A DNA stretch of 64,000 bases from Ruminococcus flavefaciens ATCC 19208 (GTDB lineage: Bacteria; Bacillota; Clostridia; Oscillospirales; Ruminococcaceae): NCBI RefSeq assembly GCF_000518765.1, contig NZ_JAEF01000006.1, forward strand, positions 1 to 64,000, given 5' to 3'. This document shows positions 8,776-17,778 of this stretch, piece by piece. The notes under the pieces were generated by a model. That model had not been told where the DNA came from. It saw only the letters and a program-made list of their open reading frames with translations, and searched no databases. Numbering within the stretch: position 1 is the stretch's first letter; the number at the start of each line of letters is the position of its first letter. The position numbers were made by a program, and so were the translations under genes.

Positions 8776-10223
8776 ATTTTTTTATCCTTCCTTCGCTTTA
8801 ACAGACTTTTTAAAGTATCAATCAGATATTCATAGCTGTCGATATGCATAAGCTTTGAGCAGATAATATATACTATTACGCCCAGTGGAACCTGAATAGC
8901 CAACATCAGTATATAATAGATATCTAAAAGGTTAACAAGATATATAATAGCTCCCATGATTGCTGATGCGATTATCTGAGGTATCATATCAGCAACCTGC
9001 TCCAGATAGCTGTAATTCAGCAGCTTTTTATTCGGCCATGCGTTGATTACCTGACTTATAACCGAAGATACGAGCATTCCGTAGACCATAGCCTTTACAG
9101 ATATGAACATAGTTGCGATTATTGCAATAAAATCAACTATCTTCTTTATTATCTCAAGCTTAAGATATGTATCACTTCTGCCGATAGCCTTTATAGCGTT
9201 AAGATTTGCTGTATGTATCGGCATAAAGGCATATGAGATGCAAAGTATCCTGAGGTAAGGAATTACAGGCAGCCAGTCTTCTGTAAGAACGATCCTGACA
9301 AGAGGTGCTGCACATACCATGATGCCAGCCATGAAAGGCATCATCAAAAATGTGCCTATCTTTATGGAACGTCTTGTCATGCTCTTTACATTCTCACGGG
9401 AGTCCTGTACCTTCGCCATAGACGGCAGCAGTACACTGTCCAATGAAGAATTGAGTATACTCGTTATGAACTGTGGGAAATACTCACCATAGGTATAAAA
9501 AGCAAGACTTTCATCAGAATATTTTTTTCCGATTATAAGGTTTCTGAGCTTGAGGTAAATTACCTCCATGAGTGACGAAGCAAAGAGCTTCCAGCCGTAG
9601 GAATACAGATACTTCAGACGCTGAAAAGAAAAACATTTTTTCGGACGCCATTTTACGGTGAGCCAGAGTATCATGGTATCTACCGTTATGTTGACAAGGT
9701 TCTGTGCTACGATAGCCCATAATCCAAAGCCTGTATATGCCATTGTGATCCCCACAATAGCAGCAACGACAGTACCGATCAGTGTTGCAAAGAAAAAACG
9801 TTTGAACAACATGTTCCTGCTGACATAAGCCTGCTGAACATTTTTCATGCCCGAAACAATAAGTACAAGACTCATTACTCTTATTATCGGTGTCAGCTCG
9901 GGCTTTTCATAAAAGTCCGCTATGAAAGGTGCTCCAAAAAACATCAGCAGATACGCAACACCGCATATCAGACAATTGAAGTAGAAAACGCTCGAAAAAT
10001 CAAGATCGTCCGCATCTTTCTTTTGTATGAGAGCATTTCCGAGTCCGCTTTCGATAAATATCTGTAATATCTCAATAAAGACAAGAATAAGGCCTATTGT
10101 ACCCATGAGCTTTGGAGCAAGCATCTTTGCAAGGACGATCTGTACTATGAATTGTACCATCTTTGCGCCGAAACGCTCTCCAAGTCTCCAGAAAAGATTT
10201 TTTACTACTGTATCTCTGCTCAT
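8772..10223 (-). CDS. Wzx-type polysaccharide flippase (MOP superfamily)
   Basis: 483 residues with about 12-14 predicted membrane segments and the MOP-superfamily N-terminus (GERFGAKMVQFIVQIVLAKMLAP). Proteins of this type flip undecaprenyl-linked repeat units to the outer face of the membrane. The start overlaps the stop of the upstream glycosyltransferase by four bases (ATGA), which implies translational coupling. With the polymerase at 11151-12314 and the chain-length protein at 4661-6202 it makes a Wzx/Wzy-dependent pathway. Confidence 0.9.
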   Translation of the reverse strand: MSRDTVVKNLFWRLGERFGAKMVQFIVQIVLAKMLAPKLMGTIGLILVFIEILQIFIESGLGNALIQKKDADDLDFSSVFYFNCLICGVAYLLMFFGAPFIADFYEKPELTPIIRVMSLVLIVSGMKNVQQAYVSRNMLFKRFFFATLIGTVVAAIVGITMAYTGFGLWAIVAQNLVNITVDTMILWLTVKWRPKKCFSFQRLKYLYSYGWKLFASSLMEVIYLKLRNLIIGKKYSDESLAFYTYGEYFPQFITSILNSSLDSVLLPSMAKVQDSRENVKSMTRRSIKIGTFLMMPFMAGIMVCAAPLVRIVLTEDWLPVIPYLRILCISYAFMPIHTANLNAIKAIGRSDTYLKLEIIKKIVDFIAIIATMFISVKAMVYGMLVSSVISQVINAWPNKKLLNYSYLEQVADMIPQIIASAIMGAIIYLVNLLDIYYILMLAIQVPLGVIVYIICSKLMHIDSYEYLIDTLKSLLKRRKDKKI

Positions 10224-11158
10224 CTGCCATGCACCGCCTGAACTTTTTCATATATCCTTCTGACTGTTTTATGAGTCATTGTTCTGAATAGTGCGGCAAT
10301 ACATTTCGGTGATTTCACAAGAGAAGAATACTTTTTCTCAAAAACCATGATCTTTGCATTCTCACGGTTTATAGCTTTTTGGATAGAAGCAGAATTCTTA
10401 TGCTTTGTATATTCATCTATTGATCTAAAGCCTTCGATAATGTTTTTATGCTGACCTATCTTTTTCTTGATATCGGAATCCATCATAGACGACCATGAAC
10501 CAACAGCATTTAGCCGGTAGCTTGACATGACTTTTGGTATATAGTGGACATATCCGATGGAAGCAAAATAAAGTGCCATAGGATAATCACCGATACCGTC
10601 CATTGAAAAGGCAGGATTTTTTCTCCTCAAAGTATCATTTCTCCACAAAAATGAACTGAGATGAAAATATGCAGCAGGTTCGGAAAGAATAATATCATCA
10701 AAGTTATAATTCTTTTCCTTTCGGGAAGGATTGAATACCGTACCTGTAGAATTGCCGTTTTCAAATATTTTTTCAGTATTATGAACACACAAAGTACATT
10801 TAGGGTGCTTTTCCATGTAATCTACCTGTAACTGAAGCTTATTCGGATCAGTCCAGTAATCATCGCCCTCACATACGGCAACATATTTGCTGTCTATCAA
10901 TGGTAAAATAAACTCATCTTCAATATCAATACCCTTCTGGTACTGATTTTCTTCCTGAAGTATAGTTTCAAAAATATCAGGATATTTTTCAACATATTCT
11001 CTGATTATATCTCTGGTACTGTCTGTTGAAACATCATCATGTACAAGTACCTTGAATTTAAACGAAGTTTTTTGCTTAATAAACCCCTCAAAAGTAGTTC
11101 TGATATATTTCTCATGGTTATAAGCGAGACAAAATACCGTCACTAAACAATCACGCAC
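10220..11158 (-). CDS. GT2-family glycosyltransferase
   Basis: The start is taken as GTG at 11158, seven bases after GGAG. A TTG at 11173 would also be in frame but would overlap the previous gene more and has no good site. About 312 residues. The N-terminal GT-A fold has VTVFCLAYNHEKYI, the DDVSTDST nucleotide-binding region and the CEGDDYWT acidic motif that stands in for DXD. The donor sugar is unknown. It overlaps the polymerase gene by 8 bases and the flippase by 4, so it is translated in a coupled run. Confidence 0.88.
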   Translation of the reverse strand: MRDCLVTVFCLAYNHEKYIRTTFEGFIKQKTSFKFKVLVHDDVSTDSTRDIIREYVEKYPDIFETILQEENQYQKGIDIEDEFILPLIDSKYVAVCEGDDYWTDPNKLQLQVDYMEKHPKCTLCVHNTEKIFENGNSTGTVFNPSRKEKNYNFDDIILSEPAAYFHLSSFLWRNDTLRRKNPAFSMDGIGDYPMALYFASIGYVHYIPKVMSSYRLNAVGSWSSMMDSDIKKKIGQHKNIIEGFRSIDEYTKHKNSASIQKAINRENAKIMVFEKKYSSLVKSPKCIAALFRTMTHKTVRRIYEKVQAVHGR

Positions 11159-12314
11159 TTTTCTTCTCCTCAATTTCTAATTCATCATTATATTCGTTAA
11201 CACTGTCACTCTGACAGCAGACATTTGCAAGCAGGATTATCATCCAGAACGAAGCCTGTCGATGATTTACAAGAGTAAATGCCTCAAGGAATATCGCACA
11301 ATATATCGGAACGACCTCAAGCTTGATATGTCTTATATTCGAGTATATCCATGCAAGAAGCACACAGAACGGCAGAACTCCGTAATAATAGCATAAAGAG
11401 ATCCATGTTGAATGCATTTCCTCACTGTGTCCGTATCTAGGGAACTGGAAGCCCTCTCCGTATCCGAACAGGAAGTATTCGGGATGCTCCTGAGCTACGT
11501 TGAGTGCTCGGTCATTTATAAAGCTCTGCAATACTGACTTATTGCTGTTCAGCTTGTCAGAAACACGGAAATGATCCCAGTCTATATGGATAACGTCTAA
11601 AAGGATAAGAGCGATAACTCCGCCTATTCCAAGTATGATAAGGAATAATACGGTGTATGTTATGCCGCCGTTATCCATTGATCTTTTCAGCATTATCATT
11701 CCATCAAGTGATACAAGTATCAGAAGTGCTATAAGCATACCGCTTGATGAAGTCTGGACAATAAGCAATCCTGCAACAAGAACAAACAGGTATTTCCATT
11801 TATCCTTCAGAAGGAAGAGTATTGACAATGTGGAAATTATAGCAAATCCCAGCTGGTTAGGATCGGTATATGTTCCCATATATCTGAAAGTGCCTTCCCA
11901 GTATTTTCCCTTGTGAAGCAGGAATATAGCAAGCTGTATCAAAAGATTGAGTTTACATACTATCCCAAGTGCATTCAGCCATTTTCTACTATACATAAAA
12001 TGCCGGAAACACAGTATAACAATATAATTGAATATGTAGTAAAGACAGGATTTTATAAAATCAGTGGCTTGAAATATCAGAAAATATATAAAATTTATAG
12101 TTATAATACATATCAGAAATGCACCGAATATGTAATCATCATTTTTCAGACCGTTTTTTCTCTCATATATAAGAAAAGCAAATGACACCAGCAGGAAAAA
12201 ATCTCCCGGCTGAAGTGTACCGCTGTCAAAAAGATAAAACGGCTTTAATAGAAAATATATCAGAAAGCAAACCGATGATATGCTGAATGATACATCTTTT
12301 TCCGCTCTGGTCAT
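11151..12314 (-). CDS. Wzy-like polysaccharide polymerase / O-antigen ligase family membrane protein
   Basis: 387 residues, very hydrophobic, with about ten membrane segments and one longer extracytoplasmic loop (about 250-310) carrying FLFGYGEGFQFPRYG, a pattern seen in O-antigen ligase/polymerase proteins. The ATG at 12314 has AAGGA nine bases upstream and starts 12 bases after the preceding stop. Sequence is poorly conserved in this family, so the call rests on topology, the loop and position in the operon. Confidence 0.8.
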   Translation of the reverse strand: MTRAEKDVSFSISSVCFLIYFLLKPFYLFDSGTLQPGDFFLLVSFAFLIYERKNGLKNDDYIFGAFLICIITINFIYFLIFQATDFIKSCLYYIFNYIVILCFRHFMYSRKWLNALGIVCKLNLLIQLAIFLLHKGKYWEGTFRYMGTYTDPNQLGFAIISTLSILFLLKDKWKYLFVLVAGLLIVQTSSSGMLIALLILVSLDGMIMLKRSMDNGGITYTVLFLIILGIGGVIALILLDVIHIDWDHFRVSDKLNSNKSVLQSFINDRALNVAQEHPEYFLFGYGEGFQFPRYGHSEEMHSTWISLCYYYGVLPFCVLLAWIYSNIRHIKLEVVPIYCAIFLEAFTLVNHRQASFWMIILLANVCCQSDSVNEYNDELEIEEKKSA

Positions 12315-12326
12315 AACAACAATTCC

Positions 12327-13451
12327 TTATAATACATCTTTATAGATCTTTTCCCACTCAGCTATTACAATGCTGAGGTCATACTTCTTTACTGACTGCA
12401 TATTTACTGCACCCATTTTTTTTCTGTCTGATGTCAGGCAATTCCTTATCCCTTCCGCAAATTCTGCTGAGGAATCAGGTGAACAAAGATGTCCGCCGCC
12501 TTTTTGTATAAGGTCGGTGTTGCCTCTTATTTTAGAGACAACGCATGGCAGTCCGCAAGCCATAGCTTCCATAAGGGAGCGAGACAGCCCCTCTCTGAAA
12601 GAAGGCATTACAAAGATGTCACAGGCTGATAAAAGCTCCTTGATATCGTTTCTGTATCCGAGAAAATGAATATTGTCAGTCAATCCGTGTTCGGAAGCAT
12701 AACTTCTTATCGCAGCTTCCTCGGGACCTACGCCGCAAAGATAATAGTGCAGGTGCATATTTTTGATATCCGCCATAGCCTGTACTATCGTGATATTGTT
12801 CTTATTCCTGTTGAGCTCGCCAACCGAAATAACAGCGATATCATCTTGCGCAAGACCAAGCTCCTCACGCTTTTTTTCTCTGTACTCTCCTATACGATCA
12901 TATACCGAAAGGTCAATACCAACTCCGTGAACATAGCGAAGCTTACCGCCTTTTTTCAGCTTGAAAGCCTTTGCAGCTTCAAAGTCCTCATGATTTATGG
13001 TAACAAGAACATCGGTACACTTTGCAAAATGCTTTTCTATGTTATAGAAAAGTGTTCGGTTTACAAATGGTGCTCCATTATAAAAATGGAAGCCGTGCGC
13101 CTGATAGATGACCTTGTTTACCCCTGTTTTCTTGGCAGCAATTCTTCCTGTAATACCGCCGATAGGTGTATTACAGTGTATCAGGTCGAATTTTTCCCGC
13201 TCCATTATGGCTTTGATCTGACGATAAGCCTTATAGTTCCGAGGATCATATGGAGCACGAATAAAATCGACCTGATAGATCTTTATACCGTATTTTTTTT
13301 CATCAGCTTTTCTTGCTGCATCATCGGGATAATTCCAGTTTCCAGCAATTGAAAACTCGATGCCCAGCTTCTGTGCAGCAACCATTGCGGAATATGAAAA
13401 ATTATTCACTTTTTCCGCAAGATTAAGTATATAAAGCATTTTCACTGACAT
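12327..13451 (-). CDS. GT4-family glycosyltransferase (EpsD-like)
   Basis: 374 residues with the GT-B fold. The N-terminal acceptor half includes IHCNTPIGGI and YQAHGFHFYNG. The C-terminal half has VGELNRNKN and the donor-binding EX7E-type motif in FREGLSRSLMEAMACGLP. These features fit the GT4 group that acts on undecaprenyl-diphospho-sugar in exopolysaccharide operons. The start has GGAGG five bases upstream. One base separates it from the acetyltransferase gene upstream. Confidence 0.92.
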   Translation of the reverse strand: MSVKMLYILNLAEKVNNFSYSAMVAAQKLGIEFSIAGNWNYPDDAARKADEKKYGIKIYQVDFIRAPYDPRNYKAYRQIKAIMEREKFDLIHCNTPIGGITGRIAAKKTGVNKVIYQAHGFHFYNGAPFVNRTLFYNIEKHFAKCTDVLVTINHEDFEAAKAFKLKKGGKLRYVHGVGIDLSVYDRIGEYREKKREELGLAQDDIAVISVGELNRNKNNITIVQAMADIKNMHLHYYLCGVGPEEAAIRSYASEHGLTDNIHFLGYRNDIKELLSACDIFVMPSFREGLSRSLMEAMACGLPCVVSKIRGNTDLIQKGGGHLCSPDSSAEFAEGIRNCLTSDRKKMGAVNMQSVKKYDLSIVIAEWEKIYKDVL

Positions 13452-13452
13452 A

Positions 13453-14058
13453 TCATCCTCCGAATCTGTACTCGTTCATTTTTCTTCCCTCAGAGGAGAA
13501 ATAACTTCTTGCCAGCTTGAAACCGTTCTTTACATAAAATCTGTTTACATCATCATTGTTTACTGCGTCTGTTTCAAGGTTGATATATGCGTATTTATTA
13601 AAATCCACCATACCCTTAAGGTGATCTATAAGCTTTGAACCTATACCCTGCTTACCCATTTTCGGGTCAACGCAAATAGATGCAAGCTCAACATATTTTT
13701 CACTTTTGACGACCGAATCGCTTTTTTTGAAAGCGCCCAGAAGTCTTTTAATGAACGAAGGATGCTTTATAGCAGCTCCCATCGAACAGAACGCAAATCT
13801 GAACAGATGATTTTTTATAAGTCCCTTGTAGAAATTCGGGTAATCATAGGAATAAGCAATAAATCCTGCAAGTCTGCCGTTATCCTCGGCAACTATTATA
13901 CCCGATCTTTCATCATTCAGGTATCCTTTATACAAAGCATCAAGAAATCCCACACCAAGCTGTGTGAGGAAAAAATCAGGAAAAGCACGAGTATGAAGCC
14001 TTGACAGTTTCCTGATTTTTCCCTGTTCCGACGCCGACATTTTTCTGATGGTGACCAT
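13453..14058 (-). CDS. GNAT-family N-acetyltransferase
   Basis: The start is placed at ATG 14058 with GAGGAG 10 bases upstream; an in-frame TTG at 14076 has no site. The product is 201 residues. The acetyl-CoA loop is GKQGIGSKLIDHL and the C-terminal part has the usual VNRFYVKNGFK strand and turn. In this operon it may acetylate an amino-sugar made by one of the aminotransferases, though sugar N-acetyltransferases are more often of the left-handed beta-helix type. The target is inferred only from position. Confidence 0.8.
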   Translation of the reverse strand: MVTIRKMSASEQGKIRKLSRLHTRAFPDFFLTQLGVGFLDALYKGYLNDERSGIIVAEDNGRLAGFIAYSYDYPNFYKGLIKNHLFRFAFCSMGAAIKHPSFIKRLLGAFKKSDSVVKSEKYVELASICVDPKMGKQGIGSKLIDHLKGMVDFNKYAYINLETDAVNNDDVNRFYVKNGFKLARSYFSSEGRKMNEYRFGG

Positions 14059-14072
14059 GTCTGACAAACTCC

Positions 14073-14771
14073 TCAATCGTATTCTTTTCCTAAAACAGCC
14101 ATGACTGTTCTGAGCATAGTCAGCAACTCACGGAAAAATGAAAAACGTTCAATAGAATTAAGATTCCAGATCATTTTCCCTGGAAGGACCTGCTCTATAT
14201 AGGTTTTATCAACATCTTCGGAAACACTTAAAAGCTTGTATTCGTCCTTATATCTGATAGAAGCTTCACTTGTTATTCCCGCAGGCATAAGCAGCGTAGC
14301 AAAAAATTCGGGACGATACATTTTTACATACTTAGATGCTTCCGGACGTGTACCGACAAAACTCATAGTTCCCTGAAGGACATCTATAAGCTGAGGAAGC
14401 TCATCAAGACGCAATCCGCGCAGCAAAGATCCGACACGGGTGATCCTGTTGTCATTACTTACTGTAACAGCAGTACCCACCTTTTCGGCATTTGCGATCA
14501 TTGTGCGGAATTTATGTATACGGAAGCGCTTTCCGTATGTAGTTATTCTCTCCTGACGATACAGTACAGGTCCCTTTGAATCAAGCTTTATCATCACGGC
14601 GATCACGACCATAGGAACTGCGGCGATAAGCAGCAGAAAAAGTGCCGTGATGATATCGAATGCTCTTTTAACAGCAAGATGTCTGCGCTTTTTCCATAAA
14701 ATCTCCCAATACGGTCTTACCTCTTCCGTTCTCATAAAAGAAGGGAGATCTTCCCAGCGGCGCAGTATCAA
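14073..14771 (-). CDS. Undecaprenyl-phosphate sugar-1-phosphate transferase (initiating, monotopic PGT)
   Basis: 232 residues. One re-entrant membrane helix (about 35-57) is followed by the bacterial sugar transferase domain: YRQERITTYGKRFRIHKFRTM, the catalytic Asp-Glu pair in LRLDELPQLIDVL, and FVGTRPE. Enzymes of this type move a sugar-1-phosphate from a nucleotide sugar to undecaprenyl phosphate, the first membrane step. The start at 14771 is a TTG with AAAGGA six bases upstream and overlaps the preceding stop by four bases. A later ATG (residue 13) lacks a good site. Confidence 0.92.
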   Translation of the reverse strand: MILRRWEDLPSFMRTEEVRPYWEILWKKRRHLAVKRAFDIITALFLLLIAAVPMVVIAVMIKLDSKGPVLYRQERITTYGKRFRIHKFRTMIANAEKVGTAVTVSNDNRITRVGSLLRGLRLDELPQLIDVLQGTMSFVGTRPEASKYVKMYRPEFFATLLMPAGITSEASIRYKDEYKLLSVSEDVDKTYIEQVLPGKMIWNLNSIERFSFFRELLTMLRTVMAVLGKEYD

Positions 14772-15970
14772 AGGTAATCCTTTACTATGTTTACATAATT
14801 ACTGATAACATAGTTTTCCATTTCACCGGTAAGACAAGTGTGAAGCGGAAGAGTTATCTCATTCTGGAAGTGATTATACGCATTTGGATAATCATTTATA
14901 TCAAATCCAAGATTTTTATATGCTGTATGCATTGGAAGAGGCTTATAGTGAACATTGGTTGCTATACCCTCTTCAGCCATACGCTGAATGATCTCGTTTC
15001 TTTCCTCTAAAGTGATATTAGGTACTCTTGTTATGTAGAGGTGACCGGAAGATGTGTACTCATTAGTATAGTGCTGAAGAGTCTCGATACCGATCTCATT
15101 GAGAGCCTCATCATAGTAATTGATTATCTGATGCCTCAATTCAAGCATACGAGGATATCTTTCGAGCTGCTTGAGTCCGATAGCTGCAACAACATCCGTC
15201 ATATTACACTTGTACCATGTTCCGACAACATCATATTCCCATGCACCGAGCTGAGTCTTAGCCAATGCATCTTTGCTCTGACCGTGAAGACTGAAAAGCT
15301 GGAGCTGATGATATATCTCCTCATCAGATATACCGTCGATAGGGCGCCATGTAAGTGCACCGCCCTCAGCAGTAGTCAGATTTTTAACTGCATGGAAACT
15401 GAAGCTTGAAAAATCGGCTATATTTCCGACGTACATATTACGCCATTTAGCACCGAAAGCGTGAGCTGTATCGGCACTTATGACAACACGTCCGATAGCT
15501 TCCTGTATCTTATTCTTTGGCTTGAACAAAGACTTTTTGCTTTCAACGATCTGGAAAAGTCTTGCGTAGTTACAAGGTACACCGCCAAGATCAACAGGAA
15601 TGATCACCTTAGTTTTGTCGGTTATTGCTTTCTCGACCTCATCATAATTGATCTCAAAGCTATTAGGCATTGTATCGACCAGAACAAGCTTTGCGCCCAC
15701 ATGACATACAACAGCAGCAGTTGCAGTGTATGTGTAAGCAGTTGTGATGACCTCATCACCTTCGCCTACTCCGAGCAGTCTTAATGCCATTTCAGCACAG
15801 GCAGTCTGGGAATTAAGGCAGCAAGCCTTGTTTACCCCGAGCATATCTGCAATGTTAGCTTCAAAACGCTTTGTCATCGGTCCCGTTGTTATCCAACCTG
15901 ATTTCAGTGCTTCACAAACCTCATGAATCTCAAGAAATGAAATATCAGGTGGAGAAAATGAAATTTTCAT
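14768..15970 (-). CDS. DegT/DnrJ/EryC1/StrS-family aminotransferase (first gene of the operon)
   Basis: The start is placed at ATG 15970 with GGGAGG seven bases upstream; a TTG at 16027 is in frame but has no site. The product is 400 residues. PLP lysine K196 lies in SFHAVKNLTTAEGG and the cofactor Asp is D167 (SADTAHAFG). Relatives act in UDP-amino-sugar synthesis, for example PglE- or LegC-type enzymes. The next genes encode an initiating transferase and an acetyltransferase, which recalls the bacillosamine order, but no dehydratase is present in the cluster, so the keto-sugar must come from elsewhere. Confidence 0.9.
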   Translation of the reverse strand: MKISFSPPDISFLEIHEVCEALKSGWITTGPMTKRFEANIADMLGVNKACCLNSQTACAEMALRLLGVGEGDEVITTAYTYTATAAVVCHVGAKLVLVDTMPNSFEINYDEVEKAITDKTKVIIPVDLGGVPCNYARLFQIVESKKSLFKPKNKIQEAIGRVVISADTAHAFGAKWRNMYVGNIADFSSFSFHAVKNLTTAEGGALTWRPIDGISDEEIYHQLQLFSLHGQSKDALAKTQLGAWEYDVVGTWYKCNMTDVVAAIGLKQLERYPRMLELRHQIINYYDEALNEIGIETLQHYTNEYTSSGHLYITRVPNITLEERNEIIQRMAEEGIATNVHYKPLPMHTAYKNLGFDINDYPNAYNHFQNEITLPLHTCLTGEMENYVISNYVNIVKDYL

Positions 15971-16091
15971 GTTTTTTCCTCCCAAAAAATATTTGAACCT
16001 TTCATATTTAGTTGATTTTTTTGCCAAAGCGCATTTTTATAACATATAGTACATTAAAAGTGATTGGTTACTGTTCGTAATTTTTCGTGTT

Positions 16092-16120
16092 ATTATATCA
16101 TAATTATATGACTATGTCAA
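16092..16120 (-). promoter_or_regulatory. Consensus promoter of the exopolysaccharide operon
   Basis: On the minus strand TTGACA (16115-16120) and TATAAT (16092-16097) are exactly 17 bases apart. It is the only strong promoter seen upstream of the ten-gene operon. Confidence 0.8.
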
Positions 16121-16594
16121 TAGCAAAAAACACTATTTGTAATATTATCCAATTCTTACACTCAAGGTAAAGTTTCCAGTATTCAAATTGTTAAAAACAT
16201 CATGTGGTCAGATGACCAAATATTGCTATTACATCGTTTAAGTGCCAAGAATTGTTACGTCATATTTCGACAGGATATTTTTATCTCCTTCTGAAATTAT
16301 CCATCATGTAATTTTGTCATTTCTATGTCCGCCATATTATTACTTTAAATATTTTTCCAAAAGATATATATTTTTTATATATATAATTATATGCATTTTT
16401 GTTTTTCTTTCAGCACTGTTGTCTGACAAATATTTTTTGATCCGCACAAAACTCAAAAAATACAAAAAATTATGCTCGCTCAAAAATTTACAGTCTGTAA
16501 ATTTATTTGTTTCGTCTCATTATTCAATTTCGACAATCAGCGTATACTTTTCTTGTGAAATCAACTGTTTTTTATTAAAATACAATAGTTTTTA

Positions 16595-16623
16595 TTGATT
16601 TTTCTGAACCGCCGTGGTATAAT
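16595..16623 (+). promoter_or_regulatory. Promoter of the small acidic gene
   Basis: TTGATT (16595-16600) and TATAAT (16618-16623) with a 17-base spacer, giving a leader of about 130 bases before the ATG at 16761. Confidence 0.65.
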
Positions 16624-16760
16624 ATCAATATAAATTTTAAGCATTACTCAATGCATTGATTATTCCAAACTGTAATTTCTTATCGTTTTTTTACACCTTA
16701 TTCTATTATATTTTTTTAATGCAAACAGAGGTTATCAATTTTATTTCTGAGGTGATATTT

Positions 16761-17090
16761 ATGAATGATAACAGTAAAGTAAAATTCTTCATTTCTCAAC
16801 TACGCAAATTTCTTCCGGAAAAGACCATCTACTTGTCTCTTTCCTCTCTTCCCGAGGATATTTTTGATAATCAGGATTATATAACAATCCCGTGTTTGAA
16901 AAGCGATGATGAGATACAGGAATTTATAAAGGATAACGGCTTTGAGGATCCGCAGAATATAATCAATTTCTTCATGGAGCAGTATTTTGCAAGAATTGAT
17001 GAGATGCTGAAGGATATCTTTGAAGAAATGGAAAAACCTGACGAAAGCATGGTTTACAATGTAAACTATAACCGCGTCAATGCAGGATAA
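16761..17090 (+). CDS. Small acidic protein of unknown function
   Basis: 109 residues from ATG 16761, with GAGGTGAT upstream; the longer frame from 16656 has a hydrophobic, non-coding-looking head and no site. The protein is not recognised. It has no signal peptide or membrane segment, is rich in Asp/Glu in the second half (DEMLKDIFEEMEKPDES) and is probably alpha-helical and cytoplasmic. It has its own promoter and shares a two-way terminator with the VanZ-like gene. Confidence 0.7.
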   Translation: MNDNSKVKFFISQLRKFLPEKTIYLSLSSLPEDIFDNQDYITIPCLKSDDEIQEFIKDNGFEDPQNIINFFMEQYFARIDEMLKDIFEEMEKPDESMVYNVNYNRVNAG

Positions 17091-17091
17091 A

Positions 17092-17138
17092 AATTACAGC
17101 TTCCTTTTATGAGTATTTGTAAAAGGGAGCTGTTTTAT
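17092..17138. terminator. Bidirectional terminator between convergent genes
   Basis: CAGCTTCCTTTTA (17097-17109) pairs along 13 positions with TAAAAGGGAGCTG (17120-17132). T-rich tails occur on both strands. It serves the small gene (plus) and the VanZ-like gene (minus). Confidence 0.85.
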
Positions 17139-17596
17139 TGTTTCTGATGCCCATTATCATCTGAGTATATCCATTTTGCAGCAGAACAGCCAATAAATGC
17201 ACCTATTAATGCTCCGAGCGTATTATGGAACAAATCGTCTATTTCAAAATAGCCGCGCGTAGTAATAAGCTGAGTTACCTCAATCAGTAAAGAAACAATA
17301 AAGCCAATCAAAGCGATTTTCTTCGGAGTATCTGCCTTTCTGAAACAAAGAGGCAATAGGATACCTAAAGGCAAAAGCATCAATATATTTCCTATGATAT
17401 CAAAAAGAAGCTTCCCATTGCCGTTTATAAGCTCCGTTATTTCCCAGAACGGCGGTTTGACGTTATGAGAATAAGTCGGCTTTCTAAGCACCAGAGTTAT
17501 CATCAATACCATATACACATAGGGTATTGACAGAAGCCTTAATAAAATCAACAGTATTTTCTTAATACTTATTCCCCCCGAAAAAAGGATCATCAC
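17135..17596 (-). CDS. VanZ-family membrane protein
   Basis: 153 residues with four membrane segments and the two VanZ signatures, NILMLLPLGILLPLCF and FEIDDLFHNTLGALIGAF. VanZ in glycopeptide clusters lowers teicoplanin sensitivity by an unclear mechanism; most chromosomal homologues have no known role. No resistance genes are nearby. The start is uncertain: the ATG pair at 17596-17591 lacks a clear ribosome site, while GGGGGG lies inside the frame before ISIKKILL, so translation may begin there at a non-standard codon. Confidence 0.82.
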   Translation of the reverse strand: MMILFSGGISIKKILLILLRLLSIPYVYMVLMITLVLRKPTYSHNVKPPFWEITELINGNGKLLFDIIGNILMLLPLGILLPLCFRKADTPKKIALIGFIVSLLIEVTQLITTRGYFEIDDLFHNTLGALIGAFIGCSAAKWIYSDDNGHQKQ

Positions 17597-17778
17597 GTTT
17601 ATATATTTATGTCCTAAAATGTATTATACACCGTATTTTTCTCATTGTCAACACTTATAACATAATTAGCTGTAAACTGACAAAAATCAGCAATAATCTA
17701 CTTGTATTTCAGCTCTCTTTCTTATAATATTAGTATATTAGCAACTGCTATAAAATATATTGCAAAGGAGCGTTCAAT

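Larger units (their letters stand above)
15971..16760. other. Divergent intergenic region between the polysaccharide operon and a small gene
   Basis: This 790-base AT-rich gap has a minus-strand promoter (16092-16120) for the operon and a plus-strand promoter (16595-16623) for the gene at 16761. No gene with a ribosome site was seen between them. The operon leader from about 16085 to 15970 is about 115 bases. Confidence 0.6.

Noticed and set aside
12666..13352. A 228-residue plus-strand frame opposite the GT4 gene
   Set aside because: It is the antisense of a conserved glycosyltransferase with no start signal.
13453..15970. A complete bacillosamine pathway
   Set aside because: The aminotransferase, acetyltransferase and initiating transferase are present, but no UDP-GlcNAc 4,6-dehydratase is in the cluster and the acetyltransferase is GNAT-type, so the claim is not supported.
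17135..17596. Glycopeptide resistance locus
   Set aside because: A lone VanZ-like gene without vanHAX, vanR or vanS neighbours is common and says nothing about resistance.
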